Part shown: one piece after another, positions 17,509-25,184 of the stretch
Numbering within the stretch: the first letter of the stretch is position 1
How the letters are laid out: each line of letters opens with the position of its first letter
DNA from: Photobacterium indicum
GTDB taxonomy: Bacteria; Pseudomonadota; Gammaproteobacteria; Enterobacterales; Vibrionaceae
Assembly (NCBI RefSeq): GCF_003026215.1
Contig: NZ_PYOC01000007.1
Coordinates: 62,001-126,000, forward strand
Length of the DNA: 64,000 bases
Direction of reading: 5' to 3'
The notes under the pieces: model-generated
Told to the model about the DNA's origin: nothing
Database searches by the model: none
Seen by the model: only the letters and a program-made list of their open reading frames with translations
Made by a program: the position numbers and the translations under genes

Positions 17509-17882
17509 ATGATGTTCCTTATCTTATACCTGAATCGAATTTGTTGTAAATTCCGCAAACATAAAACCAATGCTGGCTGGCTTAAACAGCCGTTAATATG
17601 GCTGAAGGGAACTGGGGGCGACACTTAAAGCCAGTACAACATGCTGGGTTGTAAAAGCCAACAATAAAACGCCCACTTCGGAAGTGACTCTTAGCCGTTA
17701 CTACAATGGCATTCCGGCTTCGTCTGGTTCTGTCCCCCCCCTGTTTTAGTATCCAAGATCAAATCGAGTAACTTTGAGACAAAGCCGACTTTGATAGTCG
17801 CAAAATTTTACTCATACATTTATTGCAACAATAAGCGTTAATGGTTATCATTTGCACCTAGGGCCCGTTACTTGAGGTTAAA
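17509..17882. other. 374-bp intergenic region with several short hairpins
   Basis: Richer in GC than its surroundings between about 17585 and 17745. Short inverted repeats follow one another: CAGCC/GGCTG (17587-17604), ACAAC/GTTGT (17636-17652) and CACTTC-G-GAAGTG (17674-17686). A run of eight C follows at 17734-17741. No open frame has coding character. It may be a structured RNA, a decayed element or the edge of the accessory patch that begins at 17883. None of these can be decided by eye. Confidence 0.35.
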
Positions 17883-18390
17883 ATGAGATTTTTATTCATG
17901 CTTGTATTGTTAGCTCTATCCAGTGATAGCATATTCAATGCAAAAGGCAGCTTGCAACAAGCTAGGGAAGAAAAACAATAGCATCATATCTATAAGACCA
18001 AACATGGAATATTGCTTTTCAGGGTTTGCATCAAATAGATTCTTTAATCTTACAAATAATGTAGTAATGGCGCTCTATAAAGAAAACCTTGCAGGGGGCT
18101 ACATTGTCAGAATCTCACAAAAATTCTTACCTGCAATTTTGGTCCCAGCCATTATTGGTGGTGCTACTGGTATTGCTGGAAGTATTGGAGATTCTATCAT
18201 GGACGGTAAGGAAATATGCGTATCAGATGTGATAGTAACCGCGGTTTCTGGTGTAATTACTGGTGCAGCGGTTCCAATAATGACCCCTGGGATAATAGGA
18301 GGTATTGCTGCCACTGGTCTTGGTGTATCTGCAAAGGGAATGTGTACCAGTTGTCACCTAGGCAGCAACTGTGGGGACGGTAAGCAATAA
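17883..18390 (+). pseudogene. frameshifted gene for an exported glycine-rich hydrophobic protein
   Basis: ATG 17883, with GAGG five bases upstream, opens a signal peptide (MRFLFMLVLLALSSDSIFNA). The frame runs 32 codons and stops at TAG 17979-17981. Just before the stop is an A5 tract (17971-17975). Removing one base there continues the protein in the next frame to 18390, giving about 168 residues. The remaining part has two long Gly/Ala/Ile/Val segments (ILVPAIIGGATGIAGSIGDS and VSGVITGAAVPIMTPGIIGG) like glycine-zipper membrane inserters, and a Cys-rich tail (CTSCHLGSNC). It could be a true frameshift, a sequence error or a recoded gene. No family recognised; a pore-forming secreted peptide is only a guess. 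Confidence 0.5.
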
Positions 18391-18391
18391 A

Positions 18392-18637
18392 ATGATATAC
18401 ATATCTTTTATACTTTGCTTCATAGTACATGGGTTTATTGTAAAGGCTGAGATATATAAGCAGGTTTTCAATTTGAGCCTAATTTCATTGATCACAATTT
18501 ACCTTGGTGATAATTACGCCATCCTTGGCTTATTGGGCTCCGCTGTATCGATGGCTATAAACCCATTAATCAGCAGGAAAGCAGCACTTATGATTTATTT
18601 CGTAATTCCAGCATTTCCGATAATAATCTTCATTTAA
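18392..18637 (+). CDS. small multi-pass membrane protein, unknown
   Basis: 81 residues, almost entirely hydrophobic, with about three transmembrane segments (YISFILCFIVHGFIV, LSLISLITIYLGDNYAILGLLGSAVSMAI, LMIYFVIPAFPIIIFI). The ATG lies one base after the stop of the preceding frameshifted gene, so the two are probably co-transcribed and coupled. A GTG at 18371 in frame would overlap that gene. Small membrane proteins encoded right after hydrophobic secreted peptides are sometimes immunity proteins. That is a possibility here and not a call. Confidence 0.55.
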   Translation: MIYISFILCFIVHGFIVKAEIYKQVFNLSLISLITIYLGDNYAILGLLGSAVSMAINPLISRKAALMIYFVIPAFPIIIFI

Positions 18638-18678
18638 ATATCCTCAAACCTTATTAGTAATCAGAATTTAAGAAATAA

Positions 18679-18846
18679 CACCGATCGAGTCTTTCAGAAG
18701 ATTTATATGCATTAAAGGAGACATGGCTTTCTCCTTTACCTGCTGTTCACATTGTATTGGTTCCAGATGCAACGCCGCATCCGGCCTTGTCTGATAGCGC
18801 GATAAAGAAAATATCGGAATCATTTCAAAATAATGCTATTAGATAG
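18679..18846 (+). pseudogene. possible remnant of a coding sequence without a start
   Basis: An open frame of 55 codons following a TAA, with no ATG or GTG start and no ribosome site. Its translation has normal protein composition (LYALKETWLSPLPAVHIVLV, then PDATPHPALSDSAIKKISES). This looks like the C-terminal tail of a lost gene and not random sequence. The parent family was not recognised. Confidence 0.3.
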
Positions 18847-18928
18847 TCGTAATTCTTTAGTTTTTTAAGATTTATTCACGCTATTTTCATACTGAAACCA
18901 AAGGTTTGTTACTGACAGTGGAAGTTGC

Positions 18929-18937
18929 TGTTATAAT
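18929..18937 (+). promoter_or_regulatory. extended -10 promoter of yibL
   Basis: TGTTATAAT contains a TATAAT hexamer with the TGn extension. A CTGACA 14 bases upstream is too close for a good -35, which fits an extended -10 promoter. The start codon of yibL is 81 bases downstream. Confidence 0.5.
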
Positions 18938-19017
18938 GGGGGCAGGCCAACACTGTTATGCTGACTTCTAATGTCACTATAGGCAGATGTTGTGAGTGTA
19001 GATTTTAAGGTAACAGC

Positions 19018-19374
19018 ATGAATTTAAAGCAAGAACTTCAACAAGTAAGCAACAAGCTAGATAAAACTAAACGTAAACTAGCTGGTGCAGTAGACCGCGG
19101 TGATAAAGCAATTGCGGCTAAAGCTAAGTTGGAGCTAACTAAGTTAAACAATCAAATTGCTAGCTTAAAGACAAAACAAGCACGTGATGTTAATCAACAA
19201 GGCACTGATGTTAAGTCAATGGCTTTCAAACGTGCTTTAACAAAAGCAGAACAAGCTGACATGGGCAAACTGAAAAAGTCTGTTCGTGGTTTAGTTGTTG
19301 TTCACCCAATGACAGCACTGGGTCGTGAGATGGGTCTTAAAGAAGTAACTGGTTTTGCACCAAAAGCTTTCTAA
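19018..19374 (+). CDS. yibL: YibL family ribosome-associated protein
   Basis: 118 residues. The C-terminal half contains the nearly invariant family block MAFKRALTKAEQADMGKLKK, continuing SVRGLVVVHPMTALGREMGL, as in E. coli YibL. The N-terminal 65 residues form a charged coiled coil (LQQVSNKLDKTKRKLAGAVD). YibL co-sediments with ribosomes in E. coli; its exact role is not settled. The upstream region has an extended -10 promoter. It is monocistronic and convergent with the CCGSCS gene. Confidence 0.95.
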   Translation: MNLKQELQQVSNKLDKTKRKLAGAVDRGDKAIAAKAKLELTKLNNQIASLKTKQARDVNQQGTDVKSMAFKRALTKAEQADMGKLKKSVRGLVVVHPMTALGREMGLKEVTGFAPKAF

Positions 19375-19410
19375 TCTATTGTTATCACGCTTTGCGTAAA
19401 TAATAGATTT

Positions 19411-19450
19411 TTGTGCTGTATCGCTCTGTTTCGACGGGTATACAGCACAA
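19411..19450. terminator. hairpin between convergent yibL and CCGSCS genes
   Basis: TTGTGCTGTAT (19411-19421) is perfectly complementary to ATACAGCACAA (19440-19450), with an 18-base loop. A TCGTTTTG tail follows on the plus strand. The T run is weak, but the position between convergent genes favours a terminator. Confidence 0.55.
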
Positions 19451-19468
19451 TCGTTTTGCCTTCTTTAC

Positions 19469-19645
19469 CTACGAACATGATCCGCAACAAAAGCCCGGCT
19501 CACCATGCTTTCCTTTTTTCTTTGTTTCTTCCTGCGTAGCGTCAGCATTTGTAGCTGTTGCTTGTGAAGATGCTTCTATACCTACTTTTTCCTGCTCTGC
19601 TTTGCTGTCATCTTTTTTGAAAATTTTCTTAAATGATAAACCCAT
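19469..19645 (-). CDS. CCGSCS-motif small protein
   Basis: 58 residues on the minus strand: a basic start (MGLSFKKIFKKDDSK), an Ala/Thr/Glu-rich middle, and the C-terminal GEPGFCCGSCS. The CCGSCS ending defines a small family known from Vibrio, Shewanella and relatives, of unknown function. The clustered cysteines suggest metal binding or a post-translational modification site. GAGGAAG lies five bases before the ATG, so translation is well supported despite the short length. An 83-codon open frame on the opposite strand is its shadow. Confidence 0.8.
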   Translation of the reverse strand: MGLSFKKIFKKDDSKAEQEKVGIEASSQATATNADATQEETKKKGKHGEPGFCCGSCS

Positions 19646-19896
19646 AATAACTTCCTCGATATAAATGACGTAATAACCAATCTTTAGCTAAGTCTTCTTA
19701 GCTCCGACCAATAAGGTGTAATTTAAATGCATGTTATTATCTGTAGCCGTCTTAGTCAATACTTCAATTGATAGAGGTATAACTCATTAACATTTTCTAT
19801 AATTAATTTACTCGAAATCTCCCTAAAAATATGGCATCTTCTGCCTCTTATATCGTTCTTGATAAGTAGATGGTCATTACATGACGGAGAATTACT

Positions 19897-20004
19897 TTGG
19901 ATAAATTTATCCCAATATTAAATAAAATTGCAGCTACACTAGGGATGCTAATGTTTGTAATCGGTGGTGGTTTAGCATTATTTGTCATGGTTTATGGTAA
20001 CTGA
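19897..20004 (+). CDS. 35-residue single-span membrane peptide with TTG start
   Basis: TTG at 19897 follows CGGAG at optimal spacing and opens MDKFIPILNKIAATLGMLMFVIGGGLALFVMVYGN (given here only by position: one transmembrane helix from about residue 12 to 32). The positive-inside charge pattern and an exact stop make it look like a genuine small membrane protein. No family was recognised. It sits alone in a 500-base gap between the CCGSCS gene and the valine operon. Confidence 0.5.
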   Translation: MDKFIPILNKIAATLGMLMFVIGGGLALFVMVYGN

Positions 20005-20054
20005 TATACGTCAATCATAAGCCATGAGCAACTCATGCATCTAGGACGAATGAC

Positions 20055-20113
20055 TTAAAAGGAACTGGAATACTTTTGACTAGAAAGAGTTGATAAGATT
20101 CCGTCCCTTTTAA
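20055..20113 (-). terminator. long hairpin after the valine-degradation operon
   Basis: TTAAAAGG (20055-20062) with CCTTTTAA (20106-20113), and inside them GGAAT (20067-20071) with ATTCC (20098-20102), give a long imperfect stem. It lies past the last gene of the minus-strand operon. The tail T run is short, so efficiency is uncertain. Confidence 0.5.
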
Positions 20114-20146
20114 TATTCAGCATGACCAATACTTGACATATTAGCG

Positions 20147-20905
20147 CTACATTCGCATACCACCATCTACTTCTAGCACACGGCCTGTAAAATAATCACT
20201 TTCAAAAATGTACTTTGCAGCATGTGCGATCTCACTGGTTTCCCCTATTCTTCCAACTGGCACCATTTTTTTTAAACGCTCGACAGCTTCGGGTTTTAAT
20301 TGTTCAGCCATCGCAGTTTGAATAACACCAGGTGCAATAGCGGCAGCCCGTATGCCATAGCAAGCAAGCTCTTTAGCCCAACACGTTGCCATCGTCGCAA
20401 CCGCAGCTTTTGATGCAGCATAATTAGTCTGTCCAATATTTCCTGCACGCGCCACACTGGAAATATTAATAATGACGCCTTTACGTTCTGTCTGGATCAT
20501 CTTCACTGCAGCCTCTCTTCCGCACAAAAAAGACCCTGTTACATTAACATCCATCACGGCATTAAATTGCTCTAATGACATCTTACTGATCTCGCCATCT
20601 TTGGCTTTTACCAACAACCCATCGCGTAATATACCAGCATTGTTAATCAACCCATCAAGCTGACCGAAGTCTTCAATAATGTCATTAAATGCCTGCACTA
20701 CTTCAGCTTCATTCGTTACATCTACTTTATATATCATCGCCTTAGTACTTAGCATATGACATTGGTCTTGGGTTTTACGTAGTGCTTCTTCATTGACATC
20801 AAGCAGTGCGAGTTCAGCGCCTGATTGTGCCAAAGTAACGGCCATCATTTGCCCTAATCCTTGCCCTGCACCTGTTATTGCAATCACGCTCTCTTTTAGG
20901 TCCAT
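20147..20905 (-). CDS. short-chain dehydrogenase/reductase, FabG-like
   Basis: 252-residue classical SDR. The NAD(P)-binding motif is ITGAGQGLGQMMAVTLA, with NNAGILRDG at about 88, the catalytic Ser in NISSVARAG and the YxxxK in TNYAASKAAVA. It ends VLEVDGGMRM. It is the last gene of the seven-gene branched-chain operon. Context suggests a 3-hydroxyacyl-CoA dehydrogenase acting on 2-methyl-3-hydroxybutyryl-CoA in isoleucine breakdown, since no other candidate for that step is present. Sequence alone cannot separate this from a 3-oxoacyl-ACP reductase. Confidence 0.88.
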   Translation of the reverse strand: MDLKESVIAITGAGQGLGQMMAVTLAQSGAELALLDVNEEALRKTQDQCHMLSTKAMIYKVDVTNEAEVVQAFNDIIEDFGQLDGLINNAGILRDGLLVKAKDGEISKMSLEQFNAVMDVNVTGSFLCGREAAVKMIQTERKGVIINISSVARAGNIGQTNYAASKAAVATMATCWAKELACYGIRAAAIAPGVIQTAMAEQLKPEAVERLKKMVPVGRIGETSEIAHAAKYIFESDYFTGRVLEVDGGMRM

Positions 20906-20929
20906 ACTGCATCCTTATTTTCGCTAGCA

Positions 20930-21832
20930 CTATGATTGACGCTGATAAAACTTAAATAAACTTGAAAAATCGAGTGCTTCATTACCGTTAGCATTATGAA
21001 ATGCGTATAAATTTCTTGCTAATGTACCCATTGGAATGGAAGATTGACTTTGAATAGCGGCATCCATCCCTAAACCAAGATCTTTCAGCATTAACTTACT
21101 CATAAATCCAGGTTGATAGTTATTACTGGCTGGTGCGTTTTCCATTACACCTGGGCATGGGTTATACAATTCTAATGCCCAATTTCGCCCAGAGCTTTGT
21201 AGCATAATGCTAGAGAGTACTTTGGGGTCGAGACCATTATCAATCCCAAGGTTAAGTGCTTCACAGGTGCCTGACATTAAAATACCGAGCATAAGGTTAT
21301 TACAGATTTTTGCCATCTGACCATCACCCGCATGACCTGCATGGAAAATATTTTTGCCAACGTACTGTAAAATCGCATGGGCTTTACCGAAAGCAGCCTC
21401 TGTTCCGCCAACAATAAAGGTTAATGAAGCGGCTTTAGCACCTGCAACCCCACCCGATACTGGTGCATCAACAAACTGTAACCCTTTATTTGCGGCTTCA
21501 TTCGCCACTAAGCGAGCTGAATCGGGATCAATGGTTGAAGAGTCAATTAAAAACGTATTTCTACAAACAAGATTAAGCAGCCCTATACCACCATGATGAT
21601 CACCAAGATACACAGCACGAACATGTGATCCAGCAGGCAACATAGTAATGACCGTAGTTGCCCCTTTAACAACATCTTCTAAAGAAGCTGACACAATCGC
21701 CCCTAAAGGCTCTAACTTTTTCGCTGCCAATTCATTTAAATCAAATACTTGTACGTTAAAACCTGCTGCTAGCAAGTTTTTCGCCATAGGACTACCCATG
21801 TTACCCAGTCCAATAAATGCAATTGTGCTCAT
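20930..21832 (-). CDS. mmsB: 3-hydroxyisobutyrate dehydrogenase
   Basis: 300 residues. It oxidises 3-hydroxyisobutyrate to methylmalonate semialdehyde with NAD+ in valine catabolism. The dinucleotide motif is AFIGLGNMGSPMAKNLL and the substrate-binding loop DAPVSGGVAGAKAASLTFIVGG. The catalytic Lys lies in MAKICNNLMLGILM and the C-terminal domain ends near LGLGMDAA. Length and motif order are typical. It lies between the hydrolase that makes its substrate and the SDR, 24 bases from the latter, in one operon. Confidence 0.95.
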   Translation of the reverse strand: MSTIAFIGLGNMGSPMAKNLLAAGFNVQVFDLNELAAKKLEPLGAIVSASLEDVVKGATTVITMLPAGSHVRAVYLGDHHGGIGLLNLVCRNTFLIDSSTIDPDSARLVANEAANKGLQFVDAPVSGGVAGAKAASLTFIVGGTEAAFGKAHAILQYVGKNIFHAGHAGDGQMAKICNNLMLGILMSGTCEALNLGIDNGLDPKVLSSIMLQSSGRNWALELYNPCPGVMENAPASNNYQPGFMSKLMLKDLGLGMDAAIQSQSSIPMGTLARNLYAFHNANGNEALDFSSLFKFYQRQS

Positions 21833-21881
21833 GAAACGCCTCCTCTTTTGAGGTTATTTGAAGTTATCAAATTAATTTAAG

Positions 21882-23009
21882 TTATAGATCTAATTGCGCT
21901 AACGGATGTGTTTCTTCTGACCATAATGACGTGAATAACGTATCGATAATGGTGGTATCAACCTCGTTCACTGTCTTAAATAACCAATTTGGCTCGCCAC
22001 TTTTATCAATTAATCGAGCACGTACCCCTTCCTGGAATTCACCCAGCGCCCCACACCTCACAGATAAGCTAAGCTCAAGTTTGAAGCATTCAGCTAATGA
22101 TAATGACTGACATTGCGTCACTTGCCTAAAGCATATATGTGCCGTTATAGGACTGCCAACCTCAAGAGTATGCTTGGCTGTTTCTATCCATTGCCCCATA
22201 CCATCCATGGCTAAAATATTTTGACAAATAGTATTCAAATCACTACCGCTACATGCTGCTTGGATATGCGAAAAATAAGGCACAAGTTGGCTAGCAGGTT
22301 GATGATGAATGCTTGGCTGGGACAAGCTATCGAGCAATTCACTGACCATGGCATGATTATCATCGATGCCTCGCCAAGAGTTGGCTTGTAAATGTTCTAA
22401 TACTGTCGACTTATACTCAGAAAGTAGAAAGTTATCGGCAATATTGAGGGCAATAGCATCACTGGCATTAATGGGGGCACCGGTTAAACCTAAGAATAAA
22501 CCGATACCGGGCTCTAGCTGATTAAGGAACCACGTTCCCCCTACATCTGGGTACAGACCAATACTGATTTCAGGCATTGCTAGCCGTGACTTAGGTGTAA
22601 CAACTTTATGGCTGGCGCCAATATATAAACCAATGCCGCCTCCCATAACAATACCGTCACCCCAAGCAATAATCGGTTTTTTGTAGGTATGGATAAGATA
22701 ATCACATTGATACTCTACAGCGAAATAGTCGGTTAAAAACGCTTGAGATGTACTGACCGTTTCGCTTTTCATTGCATGATACATCGAGCGAACATCGCCA
22801 CCAGCACAGAAGGCTTTTTCACCCGCACCATCGAGAAAAACACTCACAATATGTTCATCATCTTGCCATGTCATCAGCTTGTCTTTTAATTGCACCAACA
22901 TATCGAATGTCAGCGCATTTAACGACGCTGTGTTCTCTAATATCGCGACACCAATCTTATGATCGCTATCGTCACACTCCAATTCTTCAAAACTGACTCT
23001 GCCTGTCAT
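21882..23009 (-). CDS. 3-hydroxyisobutyryl-CoA hydrolase
   Basis: 375 residues, the long crotonase-fold version typical of 3-hydroxyisobutyryl-CoA hydrolase and not hydratases. Key pieces are GEKAFCAGGDVRSMYHAM (oxyanion hole), GIVMGGGIGLYIGASHKVVTPKSRLAMPEISIGLYPDVGGTWFLN (in parts), and a C-terminal helical domain with VRCGALGEFQEGVRARLIDK. The EISIGLYPDVG Glu and Asp are the catalytic pair in this subgroup. It frees 3-hydroxyisobutyrate for MmsB, encoded next in the operon. The ATG follows AGGAGACGG closely. Confidence 0.93.
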   Translation of the reverse strand: MTGRVSFEELECDDSDHKIGVAILENTASLNALTFDMLVQLKDKLMTWQDDEHIVSVFLDGAGEKAFCAGGDVRSMYHAMKSETVSTSQAFLTDYFAVEYQCDYLIHTYKKPIIAWGDGIVMGGGIGLYIGASHKVVTPKSRLAMPEISIGLYPDVGGTWFLNQLEPGIGLFLGLTGAPINASDAIALNIADNFLLSEYKSTVLEHLQANSWRGIDDNHAMVSELLDSLSQPSIHHQPASQLVPYFSHIQAACSGSDLNTICQNILAMDGMGQWIETAKHTLEVGSPITAHICFRQVTQCQSLSLAECFKLELSLSVRCGALGEFQEGVRARLIDKSGEPNWLFKTVNEVDTTIIDTLFTSLWSEETHPLAQLDL

Positions 23010-23084
23010 ACCGTCTCCTAGATTAATCAGTTTTTCATGTAAATCATTACCCTATCAGGCAGGCATTACTGGTCTTATCAATGA

Positions 23085-23873
23085 TTATTGATTCTTCCAA
23101 TTAGGCTTTCGCTTCTCTAGGAATGCCTTTACACCTTCAGCTTGATCTTCGGTATCAAATAAGTTCACGAACAATTCTCGCTCTTTCATCAAACCGTGTT
23201 GTAACGGCGCAGATCGAGTCTGTTGAATTAAGGTTTTACACGCAGTGACAGAAGATGGGGATTGATTAGCAACTGATTCAGCCAACACAATAGCGGATTC
23301 TAATGCTTTACCCTGTGGCACGACCTCTTCAACAAGGCGGATTGTAAGTGCATGATCGGCAGTGACTCGTTCACCACATAAAATAATGCGTTTTGCCCAA
23401 CCTTCTCCGACGAGCAAAGTCAGATTTTGTGTGCCACCCGCACACGGTAATAACCCTACTTTTGCTTCAGGTAATGCCATTACTACTTGCTGCTCTGCAA
23501 TTCTAATATCACACGCTAGGGCAACTTCTAACCCTCCCCCCATTGCATAGCCATTAATTGCAGCAATAGATACGCCTCGAAATGAAGATAAGGCTTCAAA
23601 GGCTTCACCAAAACAACGTGCCATATTAAATGCGACGGTTTTATCACCATCGGCAAACAATTTAAGATCCGCACCAGCAGAAAAGAACTTTTCGCCTTGT
23701 CCGGTGATCACTAAGGCATACACATCTTTATTTTGGTTAAGCGAACACACTAGCTGTTTAAGCTGATTAAGGCTGATTTCTGTCCATGTATTCGCAGGCG
23801 GGTTATTCATCGTTATAACAGCAACATGATCATGAATAATGGATTCAATTGCATTTTCTTCAAGTAATGACAT
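23085..23873 (-). CDS. enoyl-CoA hydratase (crotonase family)
   Basis: 262 residues from the ATG at 23873, which has AAAGGA nine bases upstream. A longer frame back to a TTG at 23951 adds 26 unlikely residues touching the previous stop. Crotonase motifs: FFSAGADLKLFADGD for the oxyanion hole, NGYAMGGGLEVALACDIRI, and MALPEAKVGLLPCAGGTQNL. The Glu of LPEAKVG is one of the catalytic acids. By position it should hydrate methacrylyl-CoA or tiglyl-CoA between the acyl-CoA dehydrogenase and the hydrolase. Confidence 0.92.
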   Translation of the reverse strand: MSLLEENAIESIIHDHVAVITMNNPPANTWTEISLNQLKQLVCSLNQNKDVYALVITGQGEKFFSAGADLKLFADGDKTVAFNMARCFGEAFEALSSFRGVSIAAINGYAMGGGLEVALACDIRIAEQQVVMALPEAKVGLLPCAGGTQNLTLLVGEGWAKRIILCGERVTADHALTIRLVEEVVPQGKALESAIVLAESVANQSPSSVTACKTLIQQTRSAPLQHGLMKERELFVNLFDTEDQAEGVKAFLEKRKPNWKNQ

Positions 23874-23951
23874 TACCAAGTATCCTTTGTCGCTATTAAT
23901 ATTTTTGTTGGTTACATTTTGGGTTACATGCTTTCTGATTATATTGACCAA

Positions 23952-25142
23952 CTACAAAATTTCGGTTCCTTCAGCTAACAACCTGCGGGCAATAATCAAG
24001 CGCATTATTTCATTTGTACCTTCCAATATCTGATGTACTCGCACATCTCTGAAATAACGTTCAAGCGGGTATTCTTTGATATAACCATAGCCACCATATA
24101 GCTGTAATGCTTGGTCACACACCGTAAAACCGGTATCTGTAGCAAAACGCTTAGCCATAGCACAATAGGCTGTCGCTTCAGGATCTTGTCGATCAAGCTT
24201 ACTCGCGGCATAACGAACCAATTGGCGAGCAGCAATAAGCTCGGTAGCCATATCAGCTAATTTGAATTGTAGCCCCTGAAACTGCGCCAAGCTTTTCCCG
24301 AACTGTTTGCGCTCATTCATATATTGCGTCGCTTGATTCAAAGCTTGTTGCGCAGTGCCAACAGAGCAAGTGGCAATATTGATCCGGCCGCCATCCAGCC
24401 CTTTCATCGCAAAGGTAAAGCCTTCCCCTTCTTGACCCAGTAAATTACGAGCAGGAATCGCAACATTATCAAACGTAATTGAACGAGTTGGCTGACTGTT
24501 CCACCCCATTTTTGGCTCTTTTCGCCCATAGGTAATGCCAGCAGCATCGGCAGGTACAATAAACGCAGAAATACCTTTTGCACCACTTTTATGCTCTGCC
24601 TTTTTATTGCCACCTTGGTCGTTATTAACCGATCGCGCCATCACGACTAATACGTCGGTTTCACCCGCACCTGAAATAAACGTTTTAGCACCGTTAAGAA
24701 TGTATTGGTCTTTTACCTTCTTCGCTGACGTTGTAAGGGAAGCAGCGTCTGATCCCGCATTGGGTTCGGTTAAACAATAAGAGCCCAGCCAGTCTCCCGT
24801 GATTAATTGCGGACAATATTCAGCCTTGGCTTCATCGGTCGCGAAACTCGCAATCATCCATGTCACCATATTATGAATAGTCATGAAGGCTGTAGTCGAT
24901 GTGCATCCCATAGCTAGTTGTTCAAAAATAATCGACGAATCTAGACGACTTAACGCTAAACCACCCTGTTCTTCTGGAGTATAAAGACTAAGAAAACCGA
25001 GTTCTCCCGCTTCTTTTAAAACATCTCTAGGGAAGATGTGTTTTTCATCCCATTCGGCCGCCATTGGGCTGAGCCGTTCTAATGCAAACTGACGGGCAGT
25101 TTCTGCGAAAGCACGTTGATCTTCATTTAATTCAAAGTCCAT
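23952..25142 (-). CDS. acyl-CoA dehydrogenase, probably isobutyryl-CoA dehydrogenase
   Basis: 396-residue FAD enzyme. Motifs: GDWLGSYCLTEPNAGSDAASL (flavin and substrate contacts), PARNLLGQEGEGFTFAMKGLDGGRINIA, the FAD-binding QLYGGYGYIKEYPLERYFRDVRV and the catalytic base in QILEGTNEIMRLIIARRLL. The Glu in the EGTNE position separates it from the isovaleryl-type enzyme at 28682. Substrate is assigned from the valine operon and similarity to ACAD8-type enzymes. Electrons go to ETF (8.6 kb) and ETF-QO. Confidence 0.92.
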   Translation of the reverse strand: MDFELNEDQRAFAETARQFALERLSPMAAEWDEKHIFPRDVLKEAGELGFLSLYTPEEQGGLALSRLDSSIIFEQLAMGCTSTTAFMTIHNMVTWMIASFATDEAKAEYCPQLITGDWLGSYCLTEPNAGSDAASLTTSAKKVKDQYILNGAKTFISGAGETDVLVVMARSVNNDQGGNKKAEHKSGAKGISAFIVPADAAGITYGRKEPKMGWNSQPTRSITFDNVAIPARNLLGQEGEGFTFAMKGLDGGRINIATCSVGTAQQALNQATQYMNERKQFGKSLAQFQGLQFKLADMATELIAARQLVRYAASKLDRQDPEATAYCAMAKRFATDTGFTVCDQALQLYGGYGYIKEYPLERYFRDVRVHQILEGTNEIMRLIIARRLLAEGTEIL

Positions 25143-25184
25143 ACATCACTCCGATTTCACGGCATTACAGTCTCAAATAAACAG

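Noticed and set aside
17585..17760. Integron attC-like site
   Set aside because: Several hairpins are present, but no paired RYYYAAC and GTTRRRY core boxes were found at suitable distance and no integrase gene is in the window.
19413..19664. 83-codon open frame on the plus strand
   Set aside because: It is antisense to the well-supported CCGSCS gene and begins inside the convergent terminator hairpin.
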